Position numbers and translations under genes: made by a program
The notes under the pieces: model-generated
Told to the model about the DNA's origin: nothing
The model's database searches: none
The model's input: only the letters and a program-made list of their open reading frames with translations
Shown: piece by piece, positions 1-8,984 of the stretch
How positions within the stretch are numbered: position 1 is the first letter of the stretch
How the letters are laid out: each line of letters opens with the position of its first letter
Assembly (NCBI GenBank): GCA_028284705.1
Contig: JANQRE010000020.1
Coordinates: 56,372-120,371, forward strand
From: Paracoccaceae bacterium
GTDB lineage: Bacteria > Pseudomonadota > Alphaproteobacteria > Rhodobacterales > Rhodobacteraceae
Reading direction: 5' to 3'
Length of the DNA: 64,000 nucleotides

Positions 1-1
1 G

Positions 2-481
2 GTTCTGCCGCATATGCGCGAGCAGCGCTGGGGCAAGATCGTCAATGTCTCCTCAGGCGAGGGCAAAGTCCACGCGCCGCTGGCCGCCTGGTATGTGGCC
101 AGCAAATTCGCACTCGAAGGGTTCAGCGATTGCCTGCGCGCGGAGACGGCGCAGTTCAACATCGACGTTGTGATCATCGAGCCAGGCGCGATCGACACGC
201 CGATCACGGGCGGATTTATTGATCCGCTGCTCGACTACTCCGGCAGCGGTCCTTACGGGCAAATCGCGCATAAGATGGCGGACTGGTTTCGCAATATGAG
301 CGCCCAAAAAGGCACGGCGTCTCCTGCTAGCCTGATGGGCGAGACGATCCTGGAAGCGATCAAAGCTCCCCGACCGAAAACCCGATATGCCGCAGGTGTC
401 GGCGTCAGACGCGCCATCTTCTTTCGAAGATGGCTCAGTGACCGCATGTTCGACCGATTCATGATGCGCATGTTGGGATAG
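2..481 (+). CDS. SDR family oxidoreductase, C-terminal part (5' truncated by window)
   Basis: This is a NAD(P)-dependent short-chain dehydrogenase/reductase cut by the left edge of the window. The frame is open from base 2 and reads VLPHM before the first ATG at 14, so the true start lies outside. Visible family marks are the strand NVSS (catalytic Ser region), the YVASK active-site motif (Tyr and Lys of YxxxK), and IEPGAIDTPI, the PG motif after strand 6. The Rossmann TGxxxGxG motif must lie upstream of the window. Substrate cannot be told. It ends 48 bases before a small membrane protein gene on the same strand. Confidence 0.85.
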   Translation, partial: VLPHMREQRWGKIVNVSSGEGKVHAPLAAWYVASKFALEGFSDCLRAETAQFNIDVVIIEPGAIDTPITGGFIDPLLDYSGSGPYGQIAHKMADWFRNMSAQKGTASPASLMGETILEAIKAPRPKTRYAAGVGVRRAIFFRRWLSDRMFDRFMMRMLG

Positions 482-529
482 CGGGGCTGCGCCGCCCGAC
501 CAAAACCCCCAGAGAAACGGAGAAGTTCA

Positions 530-985
530 ATGCCCAGAGTCTGGCAAGTGTTGTCGCAAGGCTTCAGCTATCTGATCGTATTTGCGTCGATCATCATGCT
601 TGGGTGGGGGCTTCTTGGGTTTCTGGAATATTTCACAGGGCTGGCCCCGCTGATGCCTTTGCAGAACCCGACCTTTCCGGGCGGCACTCAGGTCGTTCAC
701 TGGGTCTTGATCACGTTATCTGGTGCTACGTTCTTAGCCGGGTATTTTCTGCGTTGGCGCTATACACCCATCGCGATGCTTGTTCTGTTTGCGTCGCTGG
801 CCACGATGTGCGCGATCCAGACCTTCGACTTTCTTGAGAACCCGGACCGGTACAGGAACTTTGTGATGGAATGCATCAACTACATCATCGTTTCGACCTA
901 CCTCTTCCGCTCAAATCGGATGCGCGACCGGTTTGGGCAGGTCGCAATGGTCGGAGCGGTGCCATCGTCTCCGCAGATCGTCTAA
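530..985 (+). CDS. small four-helix membrane protein, unknown function
   Basis: The 151-residue product has four hydrophobic stretches at about residues 10-35, 54-74, 78-99 and 111-127, typical of an inner-membrane protein with short loops. A purine-rich ribosome site (GAAACGGAGAAG) precedes the ATG. I do not recognise the family. It follows the SDR gene closely on the same strand and may be co-transcribed. No catalytic motif is visible. Confidence 0.7.
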   Translation: MPRVWQVLSQGFSYLIVFASIIMLGWGLLGFLEYFTGLAPLMPLQNPTFPGGTQVVHWVLITLSGATFLAGYFLRWRYTPIAMLVLFASLATMCAIQTFDFLENPDRYRNFVMECINYIIVSTYLFRSNRMRDRFGQVAMVGAVPSSPQIV

Positions 986-1040
986 TGCGAAACCAAAGGG
1001 CTGAGCGGGTTCTTCTGCTTCCAGAGACGTCTTCATTCAG

Positions 1041-1889
1041 TTAGATATCAAAGACTTCCAGATCTTCGACGATGGCAGTGTCCGGACCGAAATGCTCGGC
1101 CAGTGAGTGTTTTGCCGCCTGTGTCGGCGCATCCGCATCCATATGCGCACGGAAATGGGTGAGAAGGAGGCGTTTCACACCAGTTTCGCTCGCGAACTTG
1201 GCGATCTGCCCTGGCGTTGGGGACAGGCGATCTAGATCGGGATGCACGCTTTCCCCGTCGGCGCGATAGCACCAATGGAGCAACAGATCGGCATTCTGGC
1301 AAAGCGCGCCCAAGTCATCGCATATTCCGGCATCGCCTGAATACACGAAGCTCTTTCCCCCTGCCTCAACGCGAAATGCCATGCACTCCAGATGGGGTTG
1401 GGCGTGTGGGACCTCGCAGGATGTGAGCTTCCAGATGCCGCCGTCCACATGGAAGCCCGGTTGAACTTCGGTGATGTCGGGCGATGGCCAGGGTCGAGGC
1501 ACTGTGCCTCCCCGTGCGCGCCAGACCTCTTGGCTGGGGACAAACTCGGTTCGGGCCCTCAGATCATGCGCAAGGGCGCCATCGGACCCGAACAGGCGGT
1601 CGTGAATATGTGCAAGCGGCGGAGGTCCGAAGACCTTGATCCGCTTGTCGCCTGTTTCCCAAGCCGCATGGATGAGACGTGCGTAATCGATCATGTGGTC
1701 GGAGTGGAGGTGACTGAAAAACAGGTAATCGATCTCCGTTGGGTCAATCCCGGCCTCCAGCATCCGGCTGACAACGCCGCCGCCGCAATCGAACAGGAGT
1801 TTTTCGCCGCCGATGTCCAACAGATAGCCCGACGACGCGCGCCGCGCATAAGGTTCAGGAGAGCCGGACCCGAGAACTGTCAGTTTCAT
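1041..1889 (-). CDS. MBL-fold metal-dependent hydrolase (RNase Z / AtsA-like arylsulfatase subgroup)
   Basis: This 282-residue metallo-beta-lactamase-fold hydrolase carries the metal-binding HLHSDH motif at residues 60-65. Later ligands fit VPHAQPH, YSGDAG and the terminal LLLTHFRAH. The N-terminus (VLGSGSPEP...SGYLLDIGG) is that of the RNase Z / AtsA-like branch, which includes type III alkylsulfatase and arylsulfatase relatives. Its start overlaps the stop of the sulfatase gene by 4 bases (1886-1889), so the two are translationally coupled. That coupling makes hydrolysis of a sulfate ester, or of an ester or lactone produced from one, more likely than tRNA processing. The exact substrate is not determinable. 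Confidence 0.85.
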   Translation of the reverse strand: MKLTVLGSGSPEPYARRASSGYLLDIGGEKLLFDCGGGVVSRMLEAGIDPTEIDYLFFSHLHSDHMIDYARLIHAAWETGDKRIKVFGPPPLAHIHDRLFGSDGALAHDLRARTEFVPSQEVWRARGGTVPRPWPSPDITEVQPGFHVDGGIWKLTSCEVPHAQPHLECMAFRVEAGGKSFVYSGDAGICDDLGALCQNADLLLHWCYRADGESVHPDLDRLSPTPGQIAKFASETGVKRLLLTHFRAHMDADAPTQAAKHSLAEHFGPDTAIVEDLEVFDI

Positions 1890-3316
1890 GGGGATATCTC
1901 CGGCGGGGGCGTCGCGCCCGATGCCCCCAAAGCGAGGGCCGCGTCGCGTCCGCCATGGCGCGCAATCAGGGCGTCCTGATCGGCGAAAGCCTGCGCGTCG
2001 ACGGCGTCGGGGTCGCAGATATCAAGAAGTGCCGCATGCATCTCCGCCAATTTGAGGGTATGAGAGGGATCGCTCGCAAGGTTCGCGACCTCTTCGGGAT
2101 CGCTTTCCAGATCGAATAGTTCGGGATCGAACCCGACATAGTGGATATATTTCCAGCGGCCTTTGCGGATCATGAACCCGCCCGAAACAGCTCCCGCGGC
2201 GTGATACTCACTGAAGATGGTCCGCTCCGGGTTGTCCGGTTCAGCCGCGATCTGACTGAGCGAGCGCCCAGGGCCGTCAATGGAGGTGTGAAAAAACTCG
2301 GCGATGGTGGATGAAAGGTCGAGAAGGCTGACCGGGGTCGCACAGGTCTCAGCAACCCCACCGGGTTTCGCCATGATTATGGGAATAGCGACGCTTTCTT
2401 CATAGAAATTAGATTTTCCCCAAAGCCCGCGGGCACCGACATTGTCGCCATGATCGGATGTGTAGATGATGGTGGTGTCATCGGCGAAACCGGCCGCCTC
2501 CAACGCCCCCAAGATCGCGCCAATATTGTGATCCAGCAGCGTACACAGCCCATAGTAAGCGGACAATGCGCGCAGACGTTCGTCAGCGTCTTTGAACAGC
2601 GCTTCGCTGTCAAAATTGGCGTTCTGCCTCTCAATCCACGGGTGGCGTTCGTAGCCCGTTGATGGGTGCAGTTTTGGCTCCGGCAGAGAACCCGGAGGGT
2701 AGAGATCAAAGTAGTGTTGCGGCACAACCAGCGGGAAATGCGGCGCAACGAGGCCCACGTAAAGACACCAGGGACGCCCGTCAGATTGGTTTGCGCGATC
2801 TGCAAACCACTGCCGGGTGCGGCTGACGACGGCGGCGTCATATTCGGTGTATTTGCTGTCTCCCGGACCTATATAGTCGCCCAGCATGCGCCCGCGACCG
2901 GAGACACGCTCGTCTTCACGGCGGATCGAGGCCCAGACCATGCCGACGCCGCCCGCGACCATCATGGGCAAGTGTTCAACATCGAACCCTGCCGGGTCTT
3001 CTTCAGAGCGGTAATGCAGTTTGCCGATGGATTCGACCGCCACACCCTTGGCTTGCAAAGCATGTCCCCACCCCGGAATACTGCCGTCATAGGGCATCGC
3101 GTTGTCCCAGAGACGAATGTCGTGAACCGGGCGACCGGTCGCAAATGCGGCGCGCGCCGGAACGCAGATGGGCGAGGGGGTGTAGGCATTCGTAAACCGT
3201 GTGCCGCGCGCAGCCAGCGCATCGAGGTTGGGCGTCTGCACGAACGGATGTCCGGCGCATCCCATGGCGCGGGCCTGATGCTCGTCGGACATCAACACCA
3301 GAAGGTTCTTGCTCAC
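1886..3316 (-). CDS. type I sulfatase, formylglycine-dependent
   Basis: This 476-residue alkaline-phosphatase-superfamily sulfatase has its CVPAR motif at residues 51-55. Cys51 is the residue converted to formylglycine in the CxPxR family. Metal-ligand regions are MSDEHQ near the N-terminus and TSDHGDN in the C-terminal half. There is no signal peptide, so the enzyme should act in the cytoplasm on imported substrate. The start is GTG at 3316, overlapping the MarR stop (GTGA, 3313-3316). It forms an operon with marR upstream and the MBL hydrolase downstream. No sulfatase-maturating enzyme is encoded in the window, so maturation must be supplied elsewhere. Choline-sulfatase-like or phosphonate monoester hydrolase activity is possible. 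Confidence 0.88.
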   Translation of the reverse strand: MSKNLLVLMSDEHQARAMGCAGHPFVQTPNLDALAARGTRFTNAYTPSPICVPARAAFATGRPVHDIRLWDNAMPYDGSIPGWGHALQAKGVAVESIGKLHYRSEEDPAGFDVEHLPMMVAGGVGMVWASIRREDERVSGRGRMLGDYIGPGDSKYTEYDAAVVSRTRQWFADRANQSDGRPWCLYVGLVAPHFPLVVPQHYFDLYPPGSLPEPKLHPSTGYERHPWIERQNANFDSEALFKDADERLRALSAYYGLCTLLDHNIGAILGALEAAGFADDTTIIYTSDHGDNVGARGLWGKSNFYEESVAIPIIMAKPGGVAETCATPVSLLDLSSTIAEFFHTSIDGPGRSLSQIAAEPDNPERTIFSEYHAAGAVSGGFMIRKGRWKYIHYVGFDPELFDLESDPEEVANLASDPSHTLKLAEMHAALLDICDPDAVDAQAFADQDALIARHGGRDAALALGASGATPPPEISP

Positions 3317-3792
3317 AACGCCGCGTCCATGTCGTCGATCGCGCTTTCAAGCTTTGCAAGCGTCTCAAAGAACTGATCGAGCTCCGCCGTCTCGATCCCT
3401 GCAACCAGGGTATTCTGGCGTGCGAGCATGTGCGGCCAGGCGGCGTTGAAGGTTTCAAATCCCTTTGGCGTGAACGTGATCAAATGCGTGCGCTGATCGT
3501 CTTTGCTGGTGCCAACCTTAATCATGCCATCCGCAACGAGGCTCTTGATCGTGCGGCTCACCAGAGCTTTGTCGATCTTGGTGCGGCGTACAATTTCACT
3601 GGCCGAAATCTCGCCCGTGCGTTCGATCATGACCATGACCCGCCATTGCGATAGCGAGATATTTGCCGAGTCCTTGAGGATGCGCGCCGCCTGAGCGTTC
3701 AGGCGCGCGTGGATACGGCTGATCCTATAGGACACGCGCTGACTGAGCGGCGGGCTGTCGGGTTGTTTGAGTGGTGTCTGGTCTGTGGCCAT
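3313..3792 (-). CDS. MarR family transcriptional regulator
   Basis: This 159-residue winged-helix regulator has the MarR fold: a helical dimerisation N-terminus, then LSQWRVMVMIERTGEISASE and the recognition helix region KIDKALVSRTIKSL, then the wing DDQRTHLITFT. I chose ATG 3792 because it has a good ribosome site (GGAAAGGGAGAG). The longer frame from 3876 would run through two palindromes that look like operators. It heads the sulfatase/MBL operon and is divergent from tctC, so it most likely represses both directions and is relieved by a pathway ligand. Confidence 0.88.
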   Translation of the reverse strand: MATDQTPLKQPDSPPLSQRVSYRISRIHARLNAQAARILKDSANISLSQWRVMVMIERTGEISASEIVRRTKIDKALVSRTIKSLVADGMIKVGTSKDDQRTHLITFTPKGFETFNAAWPHMLARQNTLVAGIETAELDQFFETLAKLESAIDDMDAAL

Positions 3793-3825
3793 GGCGCTCT
3801 CCCTTTCCAGAGGATTGCAGAGATC

Positions 3826-3863
3826 AGTTGACTCGTCAACTTTTTTAGTTGACCCATCAACTA
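3826..3863. promoter_or_regulatory. twin palindromes, probable MarR operators between divergent operons
   Basis: Two inverted repeats share the half-site AGTTGA. The first is AGTTGAC-TC-GTCAACT at 3826-3841 and the second is TAGTTGA-N4-TCAACTA at 3846-3863. Their centres are 21 bp apart, two helical turns, so two dimers would bind the same face of the DNA. They sit between the marR start (3792) and the tctC start (3906), the expected place for a regulator of both operons. The palindromes are seen directly; MarR binding is inferred. Confidence 0.75.
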
Positions 3864-3905
3864 AATTATGGCTCACTACAGAAAACGGTCAATAGGGAGG
3901 AGACC

Positions 3906-4844
3906 ATGAAAAGATTTCTGCTGGCGGCAGCTATGAGCTTCGTAGGATTTGCAGCCCATGCTGCGGATTGGACGCCACCTGGCCCGATCAAACTGATGAT
4001 TGCCTTTGCAGCAGGGGGCGGGGCCGATACCCAGGCCCGCCTGATTGCCGAGGATTTGGAAGCGAAACTGGGGTGGCAGTTCATTCCCGAACAGGTCACT
4101 GGCAAAGGTGGCTTGAACCTCGCCGCTGCGATCAAGGACATGCCGAATGATGGCACGGCCATCGGCATGGTGGTCACGGAATCGCTCGGGTACAACATGC
4201 GCGCCGCCGATGCGGGCATGACGCCTGACATGTTCACACCGATTGTGACAACAGCGGGTTTCCAGATGGCTGTTGTGTCGCTGTCGTCGAAGGGTTGGAG
4301 CAGCTTTGACGATATGATCGCCGCTGCAAAAGCCGGCGAAGAGTTGCGTTTTGGCACGATGAGCCCGAAACTGTCCGATCTTGCATATCTGATCGGTAAG
4401 GCGAATGGCGTTGACTTCAACATTGTGCAGGTTCGCGGCGGTCGTGCTGTAATGGATGGCGTGAATGCGGGCGATATGGACCTTGGGTTCATGGCCGGCA
4501 TCCAGGCAAAGGGCGTCGCTGCGGGCGATCTTGTGAACCTTGCTTCCGCCTTGTCTGAGCCACTGAAACAAACGCCGGAAGCGCCGAAGATGTCCGATAT
4601 CGGCGTGGAGTTCACGGCAGATGGCTATTTCCTCTTCATCGGCCCGGCGGGCATGCCTGAAGATGCGCGCACGGCGATTGCCGATGCCATTGCCGAAGTT
4701 GCATCCGACGAAAACTCCAAGGCCGGCGGCATCATCCAGAAGGCATTTGGCGGTGCCAGTGTCTTCAAGGGCGCGGAACTCGATGCCCTGATCGCAGGTG
4801 ATTACGAGGCGGCTGGCGCACTTCTGGACGCGGCTTCCGAATAA
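3906..4844 (+). CDS. tctC: tripartite tricarboxylate transporter substrate-binding protein (TctC family)
   Basis: This 312-residue periplasmic solute-binding protein has a signal peptide at residues 1-19, ending FAAHA before ADWTP. The family pattern follows: PIKLMIAFAAGGGADTQAR near the N-terminus (binding-site loop), then the conserved region around GTMSPKLSDLA. Start 3906 is supported by the ribosome site AGGGAGGAG; the longer frame from 3849 reaches into the operator. It should capture an organic anion and deliver it to the TctA/TctB membrane pair encoded next. Given the flanking sulfatases, a sulfated or carboxylated organic ligand is a fair guess. Confidence 0.88.
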   Translation: MKRFLLAAAMSFVGFAAHAADWTPPGPIKLMIAFAAGGGADTQARLIAEDLEAKLGWQFIPEQVTGKGGLNLAAAIKDMPNDGTAIGMVVTESLGYNMRAADAGMTPDMFTPIVTTAGFQMAVVSLSSKGWSSFDDMIAAAKAGEELRFGTMSPKLSDLAYLIGKANGVDFNIVQVRGGRAVMDGVNAGDMDLGFMAGIQAKGVAAGDLVNLASALSEPLKQTPEAPKMSDIGVEFTADGYFLFIGPAGMPEDARTAIADAIAEVASDENSKAGGIIQKAFGGASVFKGAELDALIAGDYEAAGALLDAASE

Positions 4845-4920
4845 GCCCTGCGCGCGGCCTCTGACCGGGGAGCGGAGGCCGTGCCTCTCATCTTGTCTCT
4901 AGCAGTGGGAGGCGTCTGCC

Positions 4921-5475
4921 ATGACGTCGAAGACACGTGCCAATCTGTTCATCGGGCTTGGCTGCCTTGCTCTCGGCCTCGTCGTGGCTTTCATCTGGGT
5001 CCCGCTCGACACCGACACCGGCCTGATCGAGAAAGTTCGGCGCCGGGTCAGCATCGGGGATGCTTTGGCCCCGACGATCGCAGCCGCTTTTGTGGGTTTG
5101 GGCGGATTACTCCTGCTCCTCTCAGAGCGCAACGCTGAAGTTCAGCCCTTCCCCTCGCGCAACAATCTGCGCTTTGTTCTCTTCTTTCTGGTGATGTTGG
5201 TCATCGTCTTTGGAGTGATGCGGTGGGCCGGGCCCTTCGCGGTTCAACTGACCGGATCGGATGAGCCCTATCGCACGTTGCGTGACACCGCTCCGTGGAA
5301 GTGGATCGGCTTCGCGCTTGGTGGGTTTGGCCTGGTTGTGTCACTTATTTCCGCCGTTGAACGACGGTTGCGCCTGCGCACAGTCATCATCGGTGTCGCG
5401 GCTGTCATCGCGCTGATCGCGATCTTTGATCTGCCTTTCGATGATCTGCTCTTGCCACCGAACGGAGACGTCTGA
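4921..5475 (+). CDS. tctB: tripartite tricarboxylate transporter small membrane subunit (TctB family)
   Basis: This 184-residue protein has about five hydrophobic segments (near residues 9-27, 47-66, 83-105, 126-145 and 151-170), the size and layout of TctB. It lies 76 bases after tctC and its stop overlaps the tctA start by one base (TGATG at 5473-5477), so it is coupled to tctA. It is the small permease subunit of a sodium- or proton-driven TTT importer. TctB sequences are poorly conserved, so the call rests on topology and gene order. Confidence 0.8.
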   Translation: MTSKTRANLFIGLGCLALGLVVAFIWVPLDTDTGLIEKVRRRVSIGDALAPTIAAAFVGLGGLLLLLSERNAEVQPFPSRNNLRFVLFFLVMLVIVFGVMRWAGPFAVQLTGSDEPYRTLRDTAPWKWIGFALGGFGLVVSLISAVERRLRLRTVIIGVAAVIALIAIFDLPFDDLLLPPNGDV

Positions 5476-7067
5476 TGGATGTTGCAGGCTATATCTGGCT
5501 GGGCATCCTGGCAGTGTTCCAAGGTCCGGAACTTTCCTTTCTTGGCTTTAGTTTGCCTGCGACGCCGGTCATGGTGCTCTGCGGGTTTCTGCTCGGGATC
5601 ATGGTGGGCGCAACACCCGGTCTTGCCGGACCCATGGCGATGGCGATCTCCCTGCCGATCCTCATCTCCAGCTTCGGATACAACCCGGACGCGCTTCTTC
5701 CGGTCATGGGTTTTCTCATCGGCGTCATGAAGGGCTCGACCATCGGCGGCGCAGTCCCGGCGATCCTGTTCAACACGCCGGGCACGCCCGATGCCTACAT
5801 GACCACCTTGGATGGCTACCCGATGACGAGGCGGGGCAAGGCCAGAAAGGCGCTTCGGGTCGCACATTTTTCCTCGGCCAGTGGCGATACGTTTTCTGAT
5901 GTCGTGCTGATCCTCTGCGCACCCTTTCTGGCCGTTTTAGTTGAGGCCTATCTCGATCTACCTGAGAAAACGGCCCTTCTGATCCTGTCTCTGGCGTTCA
6001 TTGCCGCCGTCATCGGGGGGTCGATTGGCAAGGGCCTGATTGCCACCGGTCTCGGCCTCCTTGCTGCCTATGTTGGAACCGGCGATGATTTCTATCCCCG
6101 CCTGAGCATGGGCACGCAGGAACTGGCGCAAGGGTTTCCCATCACAACTGCCGTATTGGGCGTTCTGATTCTCGGCGAAGTCTTCAAGGGCATCGAGGAT
6201 TCCTTGCGCCATGCGACATCGCCCGGGGCGTTGCAGGAGGTGCGGGAGGAGGGGGACCAGTCGCTGCGCGCGACCGATATCCGCCGAATCCTTCCATTTA
6301 TCGGGCGCTCCGCCGTCATTGGCACGGCCATCGGTGCTTTGCCCGGCGTCGGCTCAACGCTGGCCGCGACCCTTGGCTATACCGTTGGCCGCAACCGGCA
6401 TGCGCGCCGAAAAGCACCTGATCACAAGGATTTCGGCGAAGGCGCGATGGAGGGGATCGCCTCCACCGAGGCCGCAAATTCCTCGGTCTCAGGCGCAAAC
6501 CTCATCCCGGTCCTCTCGCTGGGTATTCCCGGAAACGCGGCTGCGGTGTTCCTGATCCTTGCTGCTGAGAGCATCGGTGGGTTCAACCCCGGGCCTACAG
6601 TGTTCAAGTTCACAACCGACAGCGTGAACCCCGAACTGGTTGTGGCCTTTGGCCTTTTCACAACGATGTTCATCGCCAATGCGCTAAACTGGACGGTGGG
6701 TGGCGTTTTCATGCGCACGATGAGTGTCATGATCCGCATCCCCAAACATATCCTGCTGCCTTGCGTTTTGCTGCTGACGCTCACGGCAATCTATGTGCAG
6801 GAAACCCGACTTGTCGCGATTTGGTTCGCCATCGGGTTTGGTGTGCTTGGATACCTGATGCGGCGCACCGGTATATCGCCACTGCCCTTTGTGATCGCCT
6901 TCATTCTGGGTGGAAAGCTGGAGGAGACAGCGCGGCAAGCCTTTGCGGCCACCGGTGGTGATCCGTTCTTCCTTTTCTCCAGCCCGGTCGCTCTTTTGCT
7001 GATGGCGCTGACGCTGGTGGTCATCCTGACCTCTCTGCGTCCCAAGAAGGAACCAGCCAGCCCATGA
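5475..7067 (+). CDS. tctA: tripartite tricarboxylate transporter large permease (TctA family)
   Basis: This 530-residue polytopic permease has the TctA hallmarks: an early G-rich segment with MVGATPGL (residues about 44-51) and GSTIGGAVPAILFNTPGTPDA near residue 95. The matching second-half repeat reads GALPGVGS and NLIPVLSLGIPGNAAAVF. These two conserved loops are the pseudo-twofold signature of the family. The start overlaps tctB and the end overlaps the second sulfatase (ATGA at 7064-7067), so uptake and sulfatase synthesis are translationally linked. Confidence 0.93.
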   Translation: MDVAGYIWLGILAVFQGPELSFLGFSLPATPVMVLCGFLLGIMVGATPGLAGPMAMAISLPILISSFGYNPDALLPVMGFLIGVMKGSTIGGAVPAILFNTPGTPDAYMTTLDGYPMTRRGKARKALRVAHFSSASGDTFSDVVLILCAPFLAVLVEAYLDLPEKTALLILSLAFIAAVIGGSIGKGLIATGLGLLAAYVGTGDDFYPRLSMGTQELAQGFPITTAVLGVLILGEVFKGIEDSLRHATSPGALQEVREEGDQSLRATDIRRILPFIGRSAVIGTAIGALPGVGSTLAATLGYTVGRNRHARRKAPDHKDFGEGAMEGIASTEAANSSVSGANLIPVLSLGIPGNAAAVFLILAAESIGGFNPGPTVFKFTTDSVNPELVVAFGLFTTMFIANALNWTVGGVFMRTMSVMIRIPKHILLPCVLLLTLTAIYVQETRLVAIWFAIGFGVLGYLMRRTGISPLPFVIAFILGGKLEETARQAFAATGGDPFFLFSSPVALLLMALTLVVILTSLRPKKEPASP

Positions 7068-8590
7068 AACGCCCCAATATTCTGTTGATTTCTGCTGACC
7101 AGCATCGCGCCGATTGCTTCGGTTTTGAGGGGCGCAAGATCAAGACACCGCATCTGGATCAGCTGGCCGCTGACGGCACGCGGTTTTCCAATTGCATTAC
7201 GCCGACGGTGGTCTGTCAGCCCGCGCGCGCTTCAATCCTGACAGGCCAGCTTTGCAGGACGCATGGCGTGCATGACAACGGGATCGATCTCGATCCGGGG
7301 ATCGGTGCCAAAGGGTTTGCAGGGTCCCTCGCGGCTGCGGGGTATGACACGGCCTATTTCGGCAAAGCTCATTTCTCAACCTTTCACACCTTCGCGCCAA
7401 CCGGCACACCGGAATGTTTGCGCTCATCTGCCTCCTATCCCGACGACTGGTATGGGCCTTACATGGGCTTTGACCATGTCGAGTTGATGCTCGTGGGTCA
7501 CAATTGGTTCCTGCCGGAAAAGCCTCCGGCCGGTCAGCACTATGAGCGTTGGTTTTATGCCGATGGCCGTGGGGATGAGAAAAACGATCTCTACAACGAG
7601 AACGCCGGCGATACGCGTGGTGCGGCGCAGACATGGCATTCCAAACTCCCTGTGGCCTGGCACAACACGACCTGGACCGCGGATCGGGCGATTGACTGGC
7701 TCAAGAGCGCCGATCACGAAAAGCCCTTCTGCACATGGGTCAGTTTCCCCGATCCCCATCATCCCTTCGATTGCCCGGAGCCATGGTCACGGCTGCACGA
7801 TCCGGCGGAGGTTGATTTGCCCGCGGACCGGACGCGCAATTTCGAGGGGCGTCCCTGGTGGCATGAGGCCGTTCTGACCAACGAGCCAACCGGGCCGAAA
7901 GAAAACGCTGAGGTCCGGAAGGCCTATAGCCGGATTCCGGAACAATCGGACGCGCAGCTTCGCGAGATTATCGCAAACACATACGGCCAGATCGCTCTGA
8001 TCGATCATAATGTCGGGCGCATATTGATTGCACTGGAAGACGCAGGGCTCGCTGACGATACAATCGTGATTTACATCTCCGATCACGGAGATTGGCTGGG
8101 CGACCATGGCCTTATCCTAAAAGGCCCGATGCATTACGAAGGCCTGCTCCGAGTGCCCATGATTTTCAGAGGTCCCGGCATTCCGAAGGGAAAGGTCGTT
8201 GACGAACCTGTGTCGACGCTGGATCTCTCGGCGACCTTCGCAGATTACGGCAAATGTGATCCGCTGTTGCCCCAGCATGGTGCATCCCTCCGAGACCTGA
8301 TCGAAACGGATACCGCGACGCGTGACTACGCGCTGAGCGAATGGGAACTCCTGCCGACACGTGCGGGTGTCGGATTGAGCCTTCGGACTGTTCGAACCAA
8401 GAGCCATAAGATGACCGTCGATCTGGTGTCGGGTGCCGGGGAGCTTTACGACATGATCGCCGACCCGGGCGAGGCGAGAAATGTCTTCGACGATCCTGAC
8501 TACATGGATGTGAGGCAGTCTCTCGAAGGCTATCTGGCGCGGCGACCGAGTGACATTGCGCCAAATGGCGTTCAGGTCGGCATGGCGTGA
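7064..8590 (+). CDS. type I sulfatase, second of the locus
   Basis: This 508-residue sulfatase has CQPAR at residues 51-55, Cys51 being the formylglycine site. Metal-ligand sections are LISADQHRAD at the N-terminus and SDHGDWLGDHG in the C-terminal half. There is no signal peptide, implying cytoplasmic action on substrate brought in by the upstream TTT importer, with whose permease gene it overlaps by 4 bases. It differs clearly from the sulfatase at 1886-3316, so the two probably act on different sulfate positions or on successive intermediates. The substrate is unknown. Confidence 0.9.
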   Translation: MKRPNILLISADQHRADCFGFEGRKIKTPHLDQLAADGTRFSNCITPTVVCQPARASILTGQLCRTHGVHDNGIDLDPGIGAKGFAGSLAAAGYDTAYFGKAHFSTFHTFAPTGTPECLRSSASYPDDWYGPYMGFDHVELMLVGHNWFLPEKPPAGQHYERWFYADGRGDEKNDLYNENAGDTRGAAQTWHSKLPVAWHNTTWTADRAIDWLKSADHEKPFCTWVSFPDPHHPFDCPEPWSRLHDPAEVDLPADRTRNFEGRPWWHEAVLTNEPTGPKENAEVRKAYSRIPEQSDAQLREIIANTYGQIALIDHNVGRILIALEDAGLADDTIVIYISDHGDWLGDHGLILKGPMHYEGLLRVPMIFRGPGIPKGKVVDEPVSTLDLSATFADYGKCDPLLPQHGASLRDLIETDTATRDYALSEWELLPTRAGVGLSLRTVRTKSHKMTVDLVSGAGELYDMIADPGEARNVFDDPDYMDVRQSLEGYLARRPSDIAPNGVQVGMA

Positions 8591-8984
8591 GTGCCTCCCT
8601 ACAGGCCCTCAAAGCGAACACTGGTCGGGAAGCGACCCTTCACACCGCCGCATCGGTGGGCAGGATTACGTGATCGCTGCCCTGATCTCATCCGATCTCC
8701 GCCGCAATAACGTCTCATTTTTGCATAAAATTGGCGGTGTATTCGGCTGGTGATGTCGGGCCTTGTTAAAGCCTGACGCCTAGACAGCCGGCGTGATTGA
8801 AGAATTCGCTCACGCCGAACTCGTCCTGGCTCATCCCGAGAGACGCTCGTTGTGGTTCTTCATGCGTCTCTCTTTGTAAGGCCGAAGGTCGCGGATCGTC
8901 ACAACTGGGGTGACGCTCGCGATGCACATCCCGTGACGGGGTGCGAACGAGTACAGCGGGGGCGCGGTTTAGGAGACCCGTGTT
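8591..8984. other. 394-base intergenic region with one clear hairpin
   Basis: No convincing gene is seen on either strand. A 9-bp perfect stem, GAGAGACGC (8838-8846) with GCGTCTCTC (8864-8872), encloses a 17-base loop and is followed by TTTGT. It could end the tctCBA-sulfatase transcript or be part of a small RNA. The ribosome site of the next gene (AGGAGA, 8971-8976) is at the right end. Confidence 0.4.
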
